Source: Gorsachius magnificus
Taxonomy: Eukaryota; Chordata; Aves; Pelecaniformes; Ardeidae
Assembly (NCBI GenBank): GCA_034008185.1
Contig: CM067084.1
Span: 38,701,099-38,765,098, forward strand
DNA length: 64,000 nucleotides
Direction: 5' to 3'
In this document: one piece after another, positions 36,501-49,257 of the stretch
How positions within the stretch are numbered: the first letter of the stretch is position 1
How the letters are laid out: every line of letters begins with the position of its first letter
The notes under the pieces: model-generated
Told to the model about the DNA's origin: nothing
The model's input: the letters and a program-made list of their open reading frames with translations, nothing else
Database searches by the model: none
Position numbers and translations under genes: made by a program

Positions 36501-39500
36501 CAACCCTCTCTGATGCTAGCCTACAGGCATGACAGAAAAGGCTGCATGCGCCACATCTTTTAATTTTGCTGTACTGTTATAACCAATTATTCCGAGCAGC
36601 AAAGGAAACGGGCAGTACCGAGATTTGTTTTAGCATTGACTTTGAATGGGAAGTGGTTAGTTTTCAGTAATAGGAGGAATAGTCAAAGCAGTTAAATGAA
36701 TGCAATGCTTGAAAAATATTTTAGTCCTGGTCCTGAACTTTTGTTTCCATTCATAGAACAGGAACACGCGAAGGGCGATACCTCCCACGTAGTCTCTATT
36801 CAGTCTGCCTTGGATTGTTTTCTGGTGGGCTCTCTGCAGCATTGCTTACAGTCCCAGCTGGGGTGATCAGGAAAAACACAGTCTCTGAGCACAAAATCCT
36901 TACCCTTTTTCCTGAACCATCTAGTGCTTAAGTCTCGATCCCAATATAGAAGACTTTTTCCTACAGAATTAAGAGGAGATTTTTAGGTGCTCAGGGATTT
37001 TATTTCTATAGCCTTTGGATCTTGGACCACTTACATGCCATGTGCTGCATGCTGAAAAATAATCTCATCAAGATGTTTCCTTATGTATGAATCAGTCTGG
37101 GTTTACAAAGCATGTTTTTCAAGCAGTATCTTCCTGTATAAAAGGCAATTAGGCACCCCAGTAAGATGCATGCCTGTAAGACTGACTTGAAAAATCTATA
37201 CTTCAAACAGGAAATAATTTAGGGTAATAATAATTTCAAATATGAAATCAAGGAGAGGGCAGCTAAGATGAATGCAATCTATTTATGATGGAGGCAGGTG
37301 AGACAGTTATATTATCTCCATAAATTCAGCTTTGCTCTTTTCTATGAGTTATTCAAGTTTCAGAAAAGTTGTAACTTCAGGTAGGAAGGAATCCTGGAAT
37401 CCCTGTGGAAGTGCTGGGGTTTGGGTGTGTGTGTGCTAATATTAAATTATTGGGAGTGTGCTTTCCTACCCTTTCCTACTTGAATGTTAATACATTAATG
37501 AATTTAAAAATTTAACATCTTGAATATCCCATTTGAGTAGTCTAACTAACTGGAATTTATGTTAAAATTAATTAGGAAAAACAGAAAAGGTATGCATTGT
37601 AAGATCACAATCTTAACTTCTCTTTAGTCCCTGATCAACTATCCATTTGCAACTTACCTTATATCAGTCACGAGCTATTTCCCCAAAACCAGCATCATAA
37701 AAGGATTCCATGTTACTCAGTCTGCAATGAACCTCTTGTTGCTTTCAGTTCCAAGGGTTTTGGGTGGTGGTAGTGTATGTTTAAGTAGTCAAAGATTTGT
37801 GAGGAAATTATCTAGATGATTATGGTACACAATAATATATGGGAATTGCAACCTCAAAAGAAAGGCATTGGCTATTTCATTTAGACCTTACAAACCTGTG
37901 TGTCATTCTGTCAAAACCAATGCAAATACTGATTTTGGGTGGCTAACTTTGGGAAAGTTTCTGGCATTCATAATCAGGTCAATCATTTCTTCTCAGTTAA
38001 AAAAAATTGAGAGTATCTGAATACTTGCCATCTGAATTCTGCGCTGATAAACAGAGAAAACACAATTATTCCCCTAAATGGGTCTGATGGACTCATAAGT
38101 AATTATTTTCACCACACTCAGCAATCAGCTTCCTTGTTGCCCAATGGCATCTGTCAGTACAAGGAAAACCGTAGTTTGATGGAAAAAAGGAAAAGATCAC
38201 CTGTGGGTCCACAAATAAGGGAGATAAGAGGAGGAAAACCAGTAGGTTGGACATTCAGATATTAACTGTCCCTACTGACGCACTGCACACGCAGTAGCCA
38301 GGGAAACAAAAAAGACAAAGGACCAGTTACATTTATTTATTTTAGTAACTGACAGTTCTGATTGTATAAATAATTGTTTAGGTCTAAGCAGAAAGTAATA
38401 CTATAAAAATATGTGCTTTCCTGAATTAAATTAGGTTACACATTTATACCAGTCCTTCTCAAGTGCTGTTTATAGCATTATTATATCATCCGAATGTCTT
38501 CCAGCAGCTCGCCAGCAATGTGATTAGTACTTGTTATGTTATATTTTATTAGAGAGCTTGGTCTTACAAAATGTTGTATGAGCTGCATTTGGAACAAAGG
38601 TAAACTGTTGTTCCACTAACAATTCATTATTAGTATGGCTCAGCTTTAAAGACCAAACATGCATTTTTTCCTGCATCCTCTCAGTTGCTTGCATACGACT
38701 AAATACATTATTAAATAGTGGAAAGCTTACCAATAGCCCCACGAACAGTCCCGATGGGAATGGGTAAGTTTCAGTGAATCAATCGCATGCTCAAAACTAA
38801 GTAATGAGTAGAAAAGTGCATTTTCATTTCTGCATGCCAAACTTCAAAGTAAAATTGGTCGTTAAGTGTCTGCTGAACAAAATTAATATAAAGCTAACAA
38901 AACTATTGTCAAGAAAGATGGATAAAGTATTATTCAAGTATTCTCTTTCATTTCGTCCTCCTCTTTTTTTTTTTTTTTTTTTTTTGGCTCCTGCCCCTTC
39001 TGCCTCAGTTTTTCTTCATTTTCCAGCACCACGGGTTCTGTGCATTAAAGCTTGATGCCGTTTGCAGAAGTGGGCCGTAAACCAGCACTTACTTGTTCCT
39101 TCATTGTTTGTGTGTTACATTTAAAAAAAAAAAAAAGAAAAATTTAATTTACAAAATCTTACAATGGCATGTGGCAAGTCTAAGTTCATTGCCATAGTGA
39201 CTAGAGCTTATTTCTCAAGCTTAGTCTTTCTACAATAACAAAGCTATCGCCCACACATTTCTCAGCTTGTTCTTCCTCGTATAAACATTCTAATACATAG
39301 TACCACAGAATAACTACAGTGGATACTGTACTTTGGCTTTTTTGTGAGAAATCACAGAAAAGAGTGTGAATTGCACGTGCGGGGGGAATTACTGTGGAAA
39401 AATGTGCGAAGATGGGCATTAGCTTACTGAAGAGATGACTGTCATTTGCAGGGGATTCACAACTTCCTCTAGTTTTCATCTTGCTTTTTAAAAAAGATTT

Positions 39501-42500
39501 CTAGAAATATTTGGAAAATGAAGATATATCTCACTTTTTTTTCCTGATTTTCTGAAGTCCTATTGATCCAATGCAATTTTCAAACTCAGTTTTAAAGAAA
39601 CAAACATGACAGATTCTGAGATGCATGTGGTTGAAAAGTCATGCTCCCAACCTTCTCTACTGTTTCTCCTTCGCAGTGCCTCTGGTTCTGCCATTTTTTT
39701 TTCTTGGGTTACCACCTGCTTTTGGAAGAGGAGGTGAAAAGTTACCGTGCAGGCATTCTGCATCCTTTTCTAATTCTCCTGTCCCATTCTGCATATAATG
39801 GTTGTAACCGGACTTTATAGCCCCATGCCGGTACTCAGATGACATTGGATACTCATAGAAAACCCAGGTATTGGAAGTTTTGTATTTGACAAACAATTTC
39901 TACAATAATACAATAATATTTTAGCACCCACAAACACAGAATGCAGGATTCACGAAGAAAAATTATGAAAGAATACAAATGGTTTTCATTCACACTAAAA
40001 GGGCTGTAATTTATTGTGAAGTTACATGTAACATCTGGGATGTTATGAGAGTGGGTAAGAGCTGGATTAGTGCATCTTTACAAATTAAAAAAAACCCACC
40101 AAAAATGTTATTCACAAATTCAGCTTCCTTCAACCAATATGTTTTTTTCTGGGAGGAGAGAATTTTAAATGCCTCTTAGCACTTTATTTCATGGCCTTAT
40201 CAAAATAAGATGTTTTATTTGAAAAAAGCTGAACATTTTTAACATTTAAAAACAGAACGAAATTTTCTTGTTTCACAGCAGTGTTTTTCATTAAAATTTT
40301 GTCAGGATTAAGATAAAAACATGGTTTAAAAGGTTAAATAGCCCTGAATGTTATAAAAATATTTTCATTTTGTTTTTTTGTTGAATAAAATCCCAAACTG
40401 GAATTTTCACACAGTCTAAACACTCTATTTCCCTGTTTTTTTTCTGTTTCATCCTGGAAAAAAAAAAAGATGTTATTATTTCAACACCAATTTAAATCTC
40501 CAATGCAGCTATTACACATTTTTCCTCACCCATTTGCTGCGCTGGATCTTTACCAGAGGCTTTGCAAGCTCTGTTGCCTTTATTGGCAATCCGGTGCCTG
40601 CAGGGAGGTAGCTGAGTATGTTGTTTCTCTCCCTAAGCCGTAGTTAAAAAGGACATTGGCACTAAATCAGGAAGTCTGTTACCAAAGCTACTTTTCTTCT
40701 TATCCTCATTGTTCTACCAGTTTCTTATTGATAGCCACCGTCATGACTTGTTTTTGTCTTGTTCTGCATGGAGTTGTCATAATGGGAGTCCATGGGTTCA
40801 GCGCTTACCCTGGCAGATTGACCTTACCCATCTTCCTTGGATATAAAAGTCTTTCTTTCAGCTGCAAAACTTCATTGACTCCGGGTTCATGAAGAAGGCT
40901 TTTCTAAGAAGAGGTATTACCTCAGAGGCAGGCAGGCTGCACGGATCCCCTGTCCCTTGGAGAACTATTCTGTCCATCAGATCAAGATAGCATAAATCAC
41001 CTGTGCGTGGAGAGAGCTCCCATCTTGACACTTCCAGCTGTTGCCTGTTACCTCCATCGTACTTCGAAGGCTCCCTGCTCAGATTGTACCACCTACCTAC
41101 TACTAAGAACTAGCAGACAGGCCAGCAAGATTTCAGAGCTATAATTACATCTACTTACTAGGCTGTAAGAAAGCTGCTTGTATTACTCAGTACTCCCTAC
41201 GACGGTTTCTTTGGTCTTCACAATATGAAGAATATTAGTTTACGCCTTATGTTACAGGTCGCTTGGAATTATTCATCCTAACTTTAAGATACCTAATGTG
41301 GGTGTTGTTAGTGCTGCAACACAGAAACATACGTATAAATATCACAGAGCCTTATCTCAGACAAATTTGAACTGTTTCTAACCAAGCTGAGATGATTAAT
41401 TCACAAACAGCATCCTGCCAACATGGCTACTAGCAGTGCTCTGGGAATACATACACTTAGATGATGACCAAGCCCCTCACCAAAAAAAAAAACCCACCAG
41501 AAACCCAAAACCGACAAAAACCTGCAAGATAGCAAAACCTATGAGAAACAATCAAAAGCGAGTCTCTTATCTCTTCTCTTTCCCAGAGGATTCATTCTTT
41601 CTAGTTTTGTCTAGAGGAGAGCAGCCCAAGGTTTCTTCCAAAACCCTGAATCCAGAAAGCTGCAGGGCCATGCCCTCATTGTCATGGAAAGGGAGTAAAA
41701 AAATTCTAAACAGGTTTCCTGAAATGATCAGGGGACAAAAAAAACGTGGGATGCGTCATGGAGCATGGCTCATATGCAGCAGCAACATTAATGTTCAACA
41801 AGGTAAAGAATGCATGTCTCATCTTGCAATGAAGTCTGTTTCCCTACGGATTTTTGTAAGCTCCACAGCAGGGCCTTGATATTTAATACTGAGTCAATCA
41901 AAGATAACCTAGTATTATGTTTAAAACTCCCAGTATCATAAATTATAAATTCAAAGCAATTCTAAAAAGTTGCCAGAGGGGATCAGCAGGTAAAAACTGA
42001 AGACGTTGGTATGAATGGCGAGTGATGACAATTGTGCTGTTCCTACATCAAGTTACCACATCTGAAATGGAAAGGAGGTTTTATTTCTATTCAAAGAGTT
42101 CAGGGAGAGGGGATAGTGGGGAACAGACAGTATGGGCATAGAAATGGGTCAGCAGTTTTGTGTATTGGCAGAGTTTGTAGGCTGGTTGTCTTAATCCCCC
42201 AGGTTACAAAAGACAAATGTAGCAGCAGTTTCCTAAATTATTTGGAAAATGTTTGCAGCACAAATGGGACTGTCCCAAAGACAGGCAAGGTACAGAGCTG
42301 AAGGTAAATACTGCCACACCTCCCACTAGACAAGCCATACCACTTTGAGCTGTCAGAAGTTTTTATGCTTCTGCAGACGTATATGGCACCTGAACAAGGT
42401 TTTTAGAGATTAACAGCTGCCTAAGAAATCGAAGGTGTGATTGCAGTTCATGCTGGCTTATTTTACTATAGTTCTCTGTGCTGGTGACAGTGTGGGTGGT

Positions 42501-45500
42501 GCCACATGTTAACACTAACGCAACAAACATGGGGAAGATCTTGGGGAAGGGCAGCTGGATGATAATCCCATGTATGACTCTTTGGTCATTGTTCTCCCTC
42601 TAGCTGTCACGAGTACAGTAGTCAGAGCAGGTCGAGGCTTGAGGCTAACAGGGATAAACATGGATTCAAAGATCTTTTCTAATGGCATTGGACATGTTGC
42701 TTTCTGCTTCTTCATCTTCCTCACGATTACGAGAAGTAGCAAAAAGAATTTCAAATGCATGAGATATACCTTTTAATGTGTTAGGTGTCTTAGTCTTTAT
42801 TGTGTCTCTGGAAATTAAGCCCTTAGTGTTTCTGGGTTAGCTTTCCCAGTATACATGCTGACCACAGTGTAAAACTTAAATGGACCCTGTAGACACTGTA
42901 AGTATTGTTAAATAAGGAAAGAACAAAATAAGAACAAAGAGCCCAAAGTCATGATACTGCAGAAAGCTAAATTCCTTCTGGAAAATACTGATCAATTTCT
43001 TCTCTTAAAAAGTTACGGTAATACAGTGCTGGGTTTATTTCATACCTTGTTATCTATCTTCCATACCCATTGTTAAATCTATCTTAAAATTTTTAAAACT
43101 GGCCATCAGATTCCTTGTATGTTTTAAGTGAGAGAGCTAATACCATCATTGAAGTGCTGGGCAGAAAAAGGAAATTATTTTCAAAAGAGGAACAGAACAG
43201 AAGGAAAATGATGGAACAAACTCCACAGAAGAAAAGGACAACACCTGGGAATACACCAATATTAGCGCAATACCAACAAGCAAGGGACATAAAGCAAAAT
43301 CAGCAACTCCTACTGCTCTTTCCTCTGGTGAAACCTGTACCAAACCCAGAGAGGAACTCCATTTCGATCTCTTAGATTTTATTGATCTTATGAACAAGAA
43401 CAACTTACTGAGAAAAAGGATGCTGCTCCAAAATACCAGGCTATCATGGGTTCTTTTTAGAAATGTGTTTTCAAGTATGTGACAGAATACTCTCTGTCAA
43501 AGTCAAGTTCTGTTTCACTGTGAAACTTCTGAACAGTCAAGAAGAAAGAGTATTCTAAAAACCTCTAGATCTTTCAGTCACTCTCTTTCCATTCAAAGCA
43601 AGCTTTCCAATCCATCTAACGATGTATTTGTGTGCATGTATTACACATTTATGTGCAAAAGTTGTAATGTCTAGTCCAGATATATGCCCCTGGAATTACT
43701 TGTTAATGCAGTCAGTTCAAAGATCTCAGCACTGGGTATTAGTAGAATGTGCACATCTGTATCTTAGGAACTGGACTGAAACTCAGTTAAAACAATCTCA
43801 CATTTCAGATTTTAGATATCATTTCTCTCTCTCAAGAAAATTCTGCTCTTCAAACTTAAACATGTGATACAAACCAGCCTCAGTGAGCATACCAAATAAA
43901 TTCATGCTTAGAAATAGGCTCTCTATTTATTAGTATCACATATCATAGTCTCTGAGCACTTTATAAGGGAGACAGGCTGAGTCATATATGATTTCATAGG
44001 CCAAGCTTAGCTAAATCAAGGCAATTCCCTCTAAATTAGAACTTTGAAAGTGAGCTGAAAATTGGACTTCATAGTCTGTCAACACAGTAATTCCTGGTAA
44101 ACATATCCCACACTGATTCAAGCCAGACAGTTTGAGTGTACTTGCATACCAGAATGTATTTCTTGAAAGCTCAAATGTCAGGGCTAGTGACATTGCTTAG
44201 CCTACTCCTCAGACAGTGTCTTGACCACTGCATTTTCCTGGATGCGCTTCTGCAGATCCAAGGACATAACTCTTTCTTTACGTGTTGGATGTAGCCTTGC
44301 AGCAATAAGTTTCTTCAACATAGTTGCCAGGTGAAGGAGAAAAAAGTCACAGAAACACCAGCATTTGCAATCCAGAGACCCACACCAAGGAACGCTGCAC
44401 ATGGTTGTAGAGTTTACTAGAAAATGTGTACCTTCCATGATTACTATGTTCCTTGCATCAGAGCTAACAGCTTCTGCAGTACAGCATGCATGAAAGGTGG
44501 TTCTGTATGGAAAGGCAGTAATGGTTGTCAGCGCGTGAGGCTTAAATCAAAAGACAAGCGCAGACTCATTTAAAGCAGTAAGCACTCGAGGCTCTAGCCA
44601 GTCAGGTCTTTTTGCTTGGCAAAACCAGCTGTTTGTGTGATAGTGGCTACCCAAAATAACCAACCTCACAATAGGCCAGAGCTAGCACTGATGGATTAAC
44701 AAGTATTTTCCTTATTACAACTCTAGGGCACAGTTTGACTAGTATCTTTATGTGGCCAGGCCAGCCTAAGCACTGTGCATTCCCATCCTTAGTTTTTCAC
44801 TCATTCACGCCATTAGACTCTGCCCTTCACACCAGAGCAAGTGTTTGTGTAACCAGGTGATAAACAGGACCAATTCCCTCATTCAAATCCCTTCTTTATT
44901 GTTAGGTTTATTGTTATTAAGCTGGACTCGCGCCGCAGCTTAGTTTACCCTCCATTGTGACAAGTGTTTGTGATGTGTAGGCGTGGGAAGAGAGGAAGGT
45001 GGAGAGAGGGATTGCTTAATCCCAAACCATACCTATGAGAGGTCTGTGTGATCATCCTTTCTGTGCTTGTGATACCGGCTGCTTGCAGTGGGAATAGAGA
45101 AGGTCAGTGTAAAGAGTTGCAAACACAACACTGAAAGGAAACAGAGACAGAGCTTCTTAAACCCAGACTCACTTGGAACTTGTTTTACAGCAAGTTTCCT
45201 GTCATTCTGGAAACAGTACCATGTATAAGATGTTTCTAAATAAGAATTGCACAAAGAATACATTTATCTCAGTTTCTGTCTCATTAAAACAGTCCTATCT
45301 GCTCTTGAATTCTAGCTAACTACTAGGGCAGAGTAGCAGAGCAGTCTGAGGTCTAATTAAATACTCCTAATAGCAGGTATTTGGAGAGCACAGGAAAAGC
45401 AGAGTAGTTTTCAGATTGGGTCAGTGTGGGTAGAGGCCTTCAGTGAGGTTTTTAAAGTCATCAGAACTCTCTGCTACCTAAAACCAAAAAACCAGGTTGG

Positions 45501-46909
45501 AGAAGTGTTTGATGGAGACAGAGGAGGGTTTCAGAAATCATGTAAAAATATATCTTCTGAGCAAAGAGGTTTTGTTTGGCTCTTTTTTTTTTTTTTTACC
45601 TAGTTGCAATCATAGTCATTGTACAAACAGCACTGCATTCCTAAGAAAACCATGGGAGAAATCAAATTACAATATCCAGTATGACAGGGCTAAACCCAAT
45701 TTTTAGTAAATATGTATGAATAACACTTGTGCCTTTATTATGCAGCTAGTAGTATTGCATATATATGTTCATCAGAAACACTGCTTCATCTGTAGCTTTT
45801 TTTAAAAAATACAACATACCAAGTAAGCAAAGTAAAGCAATCAGAACTCTTTCAAATTCAGCTGTCTTTGGAGTTACAAAAGAATAATTTGTATTGTCAG
45901 CACCTTCACTGACAAGTTCTTTCTCTATCATAGGAACTGTGCTAAACTAGATTTTACTATTCAACTAATTGTGAGCTTTACTTAAAAAAAAAATGGCCAA
46001 ACAAAAACTGTGACAAATCCACGTACAATAGCTTGGCCTAGAAACCACAGGTTATTCTCAAAACCAAAATAAATAAGATTTGGATTCCATGTCTCTATGC
46101 CCTGTATCTGCTCCTGGGCCCACCGAATTTGCCTCAGGTCTCCCCTCATATTCCCATGCAGACAAACACTGCAACACAACAACTCTTGGTTGTGGTCCAT
46201 GACTTTTGGACCTCATGGTCCTCCTTCCCATATTGCCTGGTTCAGGCATAAGAGCTTACTCATCGCCTGGATAATCCTGGCCAGCTGGCTGCTACCAAAC
46301 ATTGCAGACACGAGTGAGTTTTCTATTCTTTCACTTACTCAGGGTAAATATGTTTTTGCCTGCATAGCTCCCAATCTTCACCAAACTTCTAAGAGTACAA
46401 CTGTACCAAGTTACTCTTATATTCAGTGCTTTTGTGAGTATGTAAATCAAATATAGTTTAACAGGCCTATCTAAGAGTTTATTATACCAAATGTGGATAT
46501 CAGCATGAAGTAAGCGGCAATACATCTGTATAACAGGTTACTTGGATCTTGCTTAATGGATTAGTAAAAGCAATACATCACTTAATGTGTTAGCTTTGGA
46601 ATGTTTACAAAGTAAGCAAAAAGGCTTTTTCAGAGTCCAGTGTCTTTTAAGAGGTTAGTGAAATCAGATTGTGTTTTTCAAGATGCCTGAAGAATTGGGA
46701 TTTGAAAACATTTTCTCTGGTGGTGTTATAACATTGGAATAAAATAAATGGAAAGCTAACAGTAACTACAGTGTAGTAAATGTGATTGCCAATAGCTATG
46801 TTTTAGAATTGCACAATAATTCCTAGCTTGGAGATAAAGACAACTTCTCTGAGTGCTTTACTTGAAGAGAGCAGCTCTGTTCTGTGGATAAATTTCTGAT
46901 GCTGTAGCT
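30579..46909. other. Long intergenic stretch, no gene seen
   Basis: About 16 kb of AT-rich DNA. I see homopolymers (T run 38964-38985; A run about 39123-39135) and short low-complexity tracts. No exon set, RNA gene, LTR, or CR1 3' end is recognised. The longer open frames (41436-41879 plus and others) lack motifs, splice context and codon character. Small conserved non-coding elements could be present and would not be visible by eye. Confidence 0.6.
38964..38985. repeat. Poly(T) run, 22 bases
   Basis: Uninterrupted T tract in AT-rich intergenic DNA. No retrotransposed gene body is evident beside it. Confidence 0.95.
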
Positions 46910-47567
46910 CACAGACTCACAGAATGGTTGAGGTTAGAAGAGACTTCTGGAGGTCATCTAGTCCAACCCCTCTGCTCAAACAGGGCCACCTGGAGTTGGT
47001 TGCCCAGGACCATATCTAGATGGGTTTTGAATATCTTCAGGAAGAGAAACTCCACAACCTCTCTGGGCAACCTGTGCCAATGCTGCCACCCCCACAGTAA
47101 AAAAGTGATTCTTGATGTTCAGAGGAAACCTGTGTTTCAGGCCCATTGTCTCTGGTCCTGTCACTGACCCTGATCACCACCCTCTGGGCCTGACCATTCA
47201 ACCAGTTTTCAATCCACCTTACTGCCTGCTTATCCAATCCATACTTCATCAGCTTCTCTACAAGCATGTTATGGGACACGTGTCAACAGCCTTACTGAAG
47301 TCCAGGTAGACAATATCCACTGTTCTCCCCTCATCTACCAAGCCAATAGATGGCTTGGTAAGATAACCTTCATGATAGAAGGTCATCAGGTTGGTTAACC
47401 ATGACCTCCCTTTTGAGAATGCATGCTGACTACTCCTGATCACCCTCTTGTCCTTCATGAGCCTGGAAATGGTTTCCAGGATTAGTTGTTCAATCCTTTC
47501 TCAGGGAATGAGGTAAGGCTGCATCCTATCAGGGCCAATAGACTTCTGTATGTCCAGTATGCTTAAG
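46910..47567 (-). mobile_element. CR1-D, 3' part (interrupted by the provirus)
   Basis: Minus-strand CR1. The 3' tail is at about 46910-46935, followed by the 3' end of ORF2. There is a jump at about 47150-47165 that skips the RT C-terminal half. The RT palm follows (YLDFSKAVDTCP and AVRWIENWLNGQAQRVVI, 47037-47458). The element stops where the 5' LTR begins and resumes at 55089 after the 3' LTR. The last six bases (CTTAAG) are the proviral target duplication. This copy is more diverged than CR1-A/B, so it is older than the provirus. Confidence 0.9.
47562..47567. repeat. Proviral target-site duplication, left copy
   Basis: CTTAAG directly before the TG of the 5' LTR, matching 55089-55094. 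Six bases is the usual duplication for class II (alpha/beta-like) retroviruses. Confidence 0.92.
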
Positions 47568-47620
47568 TGTGGATACATTCCTAGCAGAACAAGGACATCA
47601 GGTTCTGATAGGGTTGGAAT

Positions 47621-47694
47621 GCTATTAAAGGGGAAATGCTTAGCCAGTGTACGGGACGCTATTAAAGGGGAAATGCTTAGCTAGTATACAGAAC
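47621..47694 (+). repeat. 37-bp direct repeat in U3 (enhancer-like)
   Basis: Two adjacent units starting GCTATTAAAGGGGAAATG at 47621 and 47658, with a few differences near their ends. Tandem U3 repeats often act as retroviral enhancers. The 3' LTR carries the same pair at 54778 and 54815. Confidence 0.9.
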
Positions 47695-47853
47695 TTAGTT
47701 GCTAGAGTAGAGAAGCAGTAACCACAAGTAGGGTAAGATGATGACAATGAAATAACCAATGAGTGAGTTAGAGGCTTATATGCTTGCTGGATAGACAGTA
47801 GCATGTACGAATTAGAAAAGTCTACGTGACCGTGTGTACGGGTCTTGGAAGAG

Positions 47854-47883
47854 TATAAAAGCTGTATGCAAAGTTATAATAAA
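47854..47883 (+). promoter_or_regulatory. LTR core promoter: TATA box and closely spaced polyadenylation signal
   Basis: TATAAAA at 47854-47860 is followed by AATAAA at 47878-47883, only 17 bases between them. Transcription would start around the AATAAA, so R must be very short. The 3' LTR has the same pair at 55010-55016 and 55034-55039. Confidence 0.8.
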
Positions 47884-47934
47884 CGGCTTCTGGAGATCAT
47901 ATTGGTTGGCATCAGGAGTCCGGTCTTCCGCACG

Positions 47935-47952
47935 TGGTGACCCCGACATGCC
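47935..47952 (+). other. Primer-binding site, tRNA-Trp-like
   Basis: TGGTGACCCCGAC starts two bases after the 5' LTR. The first 13 bases, and by my comparison about 15 of 18, match the complement of the tRNA-Trp 3' end used by avian alpharetroviruses. The last bases run into the leader hairpin repeat. Confidence 0.8.
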
Positions 47953-48036
47953 TACGATAGCACACCCTGATGTGCCTACGATGGCACACCCCCAACGTGC
48001 CTACGATGGCACACCCTGATGTGCCTACGATGGCAC
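47948..48036 (+). repeat. Four tandem hairpin units in the proviral leader
   Basis: The 16-base unit GTGCCTACGATGGCAC occurs at 47972, 47997 and 48021. A slightly altered first copy (ATGCCTACGATAGCAC) lies at 47948. The period is 24-25 bp. Each perfect unit is a 5-bp stem (GTGCC/GGCAC) around a TACGAT loop. The array sits between PBS and gag, where packaging and dimerisation signals lie. It is not a CRISPR: spacers are only 8-9 bases and near-identical. Confidence 0.92.
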
Positions 48037-48164
48037 AATGATTTTATGAAAAGGTGGAAGGACTCAGCTGATGATGGAGTAGCTGGTCTACCCGGGATTT
48101 GAAAGAATATTGGAGACACTGTGCAGTGGATCACCAAAGAAGGGTGAGCAGCCGAGGCTGGAAC

Positions 48165-48473
48165 ATGGGGACAGCTATAACTAAAGAGGAAAAAGTAATA
48201 CAGGACATGTTCCAGCATATTCTCTCTGTGAGAGAACTGAAATATGATAAAAAGACTTTAAATCACTTATTGCGATGGGGACAGTCACATGGTTTCTTTA
48301 CCTCAGCCCGAGATGCTTTTGATTTAGACTGCTGGGATAAGCTGGGAGCCGCGTTGTGGGATGAGGTCGGCAATGGGTCTAAGGAGGCTGTCGCTTTAAG
48401 TTTGGCATGGAAACTCATTACCACGGTACTTAAAGAACTAAAAGCCGAACGATTGGTGCTGCTGAAGCACTAG
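48165..48473 (+). pseudogene. gag: gag, matrix-like N-terminal part
   Basis: The ATG at 48165 opens a frame starting MGTAITKEEK. Gly at position 2 is a plausible N-myristoylation site, as in retroviral matrix proteins that target the membrane. The body is helical and basic/acidic, like class II matrix domains. The frame ends at TAG 48471-48473 after about 102 residues. The rest of gag continues in another frame that is open from 48434, so a frameshift lies at about 48440-48470. A possible splice donor (GGGTGAGC, GT at 48144-48145) lies just upstream. Confidence 0.8.
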
Positions 48474-49257
48474 ACAAGAAAAACACCAATGCAGAGGCTT
48501 ACCCGGCTGATGCAAAGGCATTTTTTGGCGAGGAAAATGATCTGTACGGTATCCCCATATTGCCATCAGCTCCTCCTGAGGAACAGGAAGCTGAATCAAA
48601 AACAGACGAACCTATGATTATTGAAACAGTATTTCCCCCTCCACCTCTTATTCCACTTTTGCCAGAGACATTCTCTCCTGTTGAGGCGCAGGCGATTAGA
48701 GAGAAATTGTGTAAGCAAAATCAAGAAATGCAAAAAATCATTCAGAAGTTAGCCGACTTGTCTCCAACTCCATCCGGAGAGGGTCTGTCTGATGCAGATA
48801 CGTTGGTCTTACGAACTGAGTTGTCTAGGCATAATGCTGAAGCGCAAAAGCTAATATCTCGATTGGCTCACCTGCCTGTGCGGGACGATGAGATTTTACC
48901 AGGGCTGAAAGAGTTAACAGAGCAAACGGCAAAAGTCCGAGAAGCCCTTGATGGAGGCCAGTATGCAGGAATTTGACCACTAATTGGGAGGGAGCAGGAA
49001 GGAAAGCTAGGGAGGATAACTGAAGAGGAGCAAAAAGAATTAGAATATTGGAGGAGGAGATGTGATGAGAACCAGGCGCAGCAAGCTCTGACCTCAGGGT
49101 CTGGCTCACATAATTCCAACACTTTCCCTAATCCACAGGGCTCAGATAGGGACCCCCCTCATCCGGTTCAACGGTGGCACAGAGTAATTCGAAATGCAAT
49201 CATCGAAGGGGACTTTATGCCTAATGCTACTGCGTTCCCTGTTCAGGTGATAGGGTG
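48434..49257 (+). pseudogene. gag: gag, Pro-rich/PSAP region to start of capsid
   Basis: Second gag frame. It contains a PSAP late-domain motif (LPSAPPEEQE, near 48560), which in retroviruses recruits TSG101/ESCRT for budding. Proline-rich PPPPLIPLLP and two heptad-like segments follow. A TGA at 48974-48976 interrupts it. The same frame then runs through a charged region (EEEQKELEYWRRRC) to a capsid-like start (MPNATAFPVQV) and a TGA at about 49255-49257. Nearly all capsid, the nucleocapsid and its zinc knuckles are missing, because foreign sequence starts here. Confidence 0.78.

Larger units (their letters stand above)
47568..47932 (+). repeat. 5' LTR, 365 bp
   Basis: Starts TGTGGATACATT and ends TTCCGCA, so it has the TG...CA ends. 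It contains a 37-bp direct repeat in U3, a TATA box and an AATAAA signal. Relative to the 3' LTR it has one extra A near 47690 and G instead of A three bases from the end, a CpG-type transition. Confidence 0.97.

Noticed and set aside
41436..41879. 147-codon plus-strand frame
   Set aside because: Low-complexity Lys/Pro start from an A-rich tract, no motif, no neighbouring exons.
47948..48036. Possible CRISPR-like array
   Set aside because: Spacers are 8-9 bases and nearly identical, the units are inside a retroviral leader, and the genome is vertebrate.
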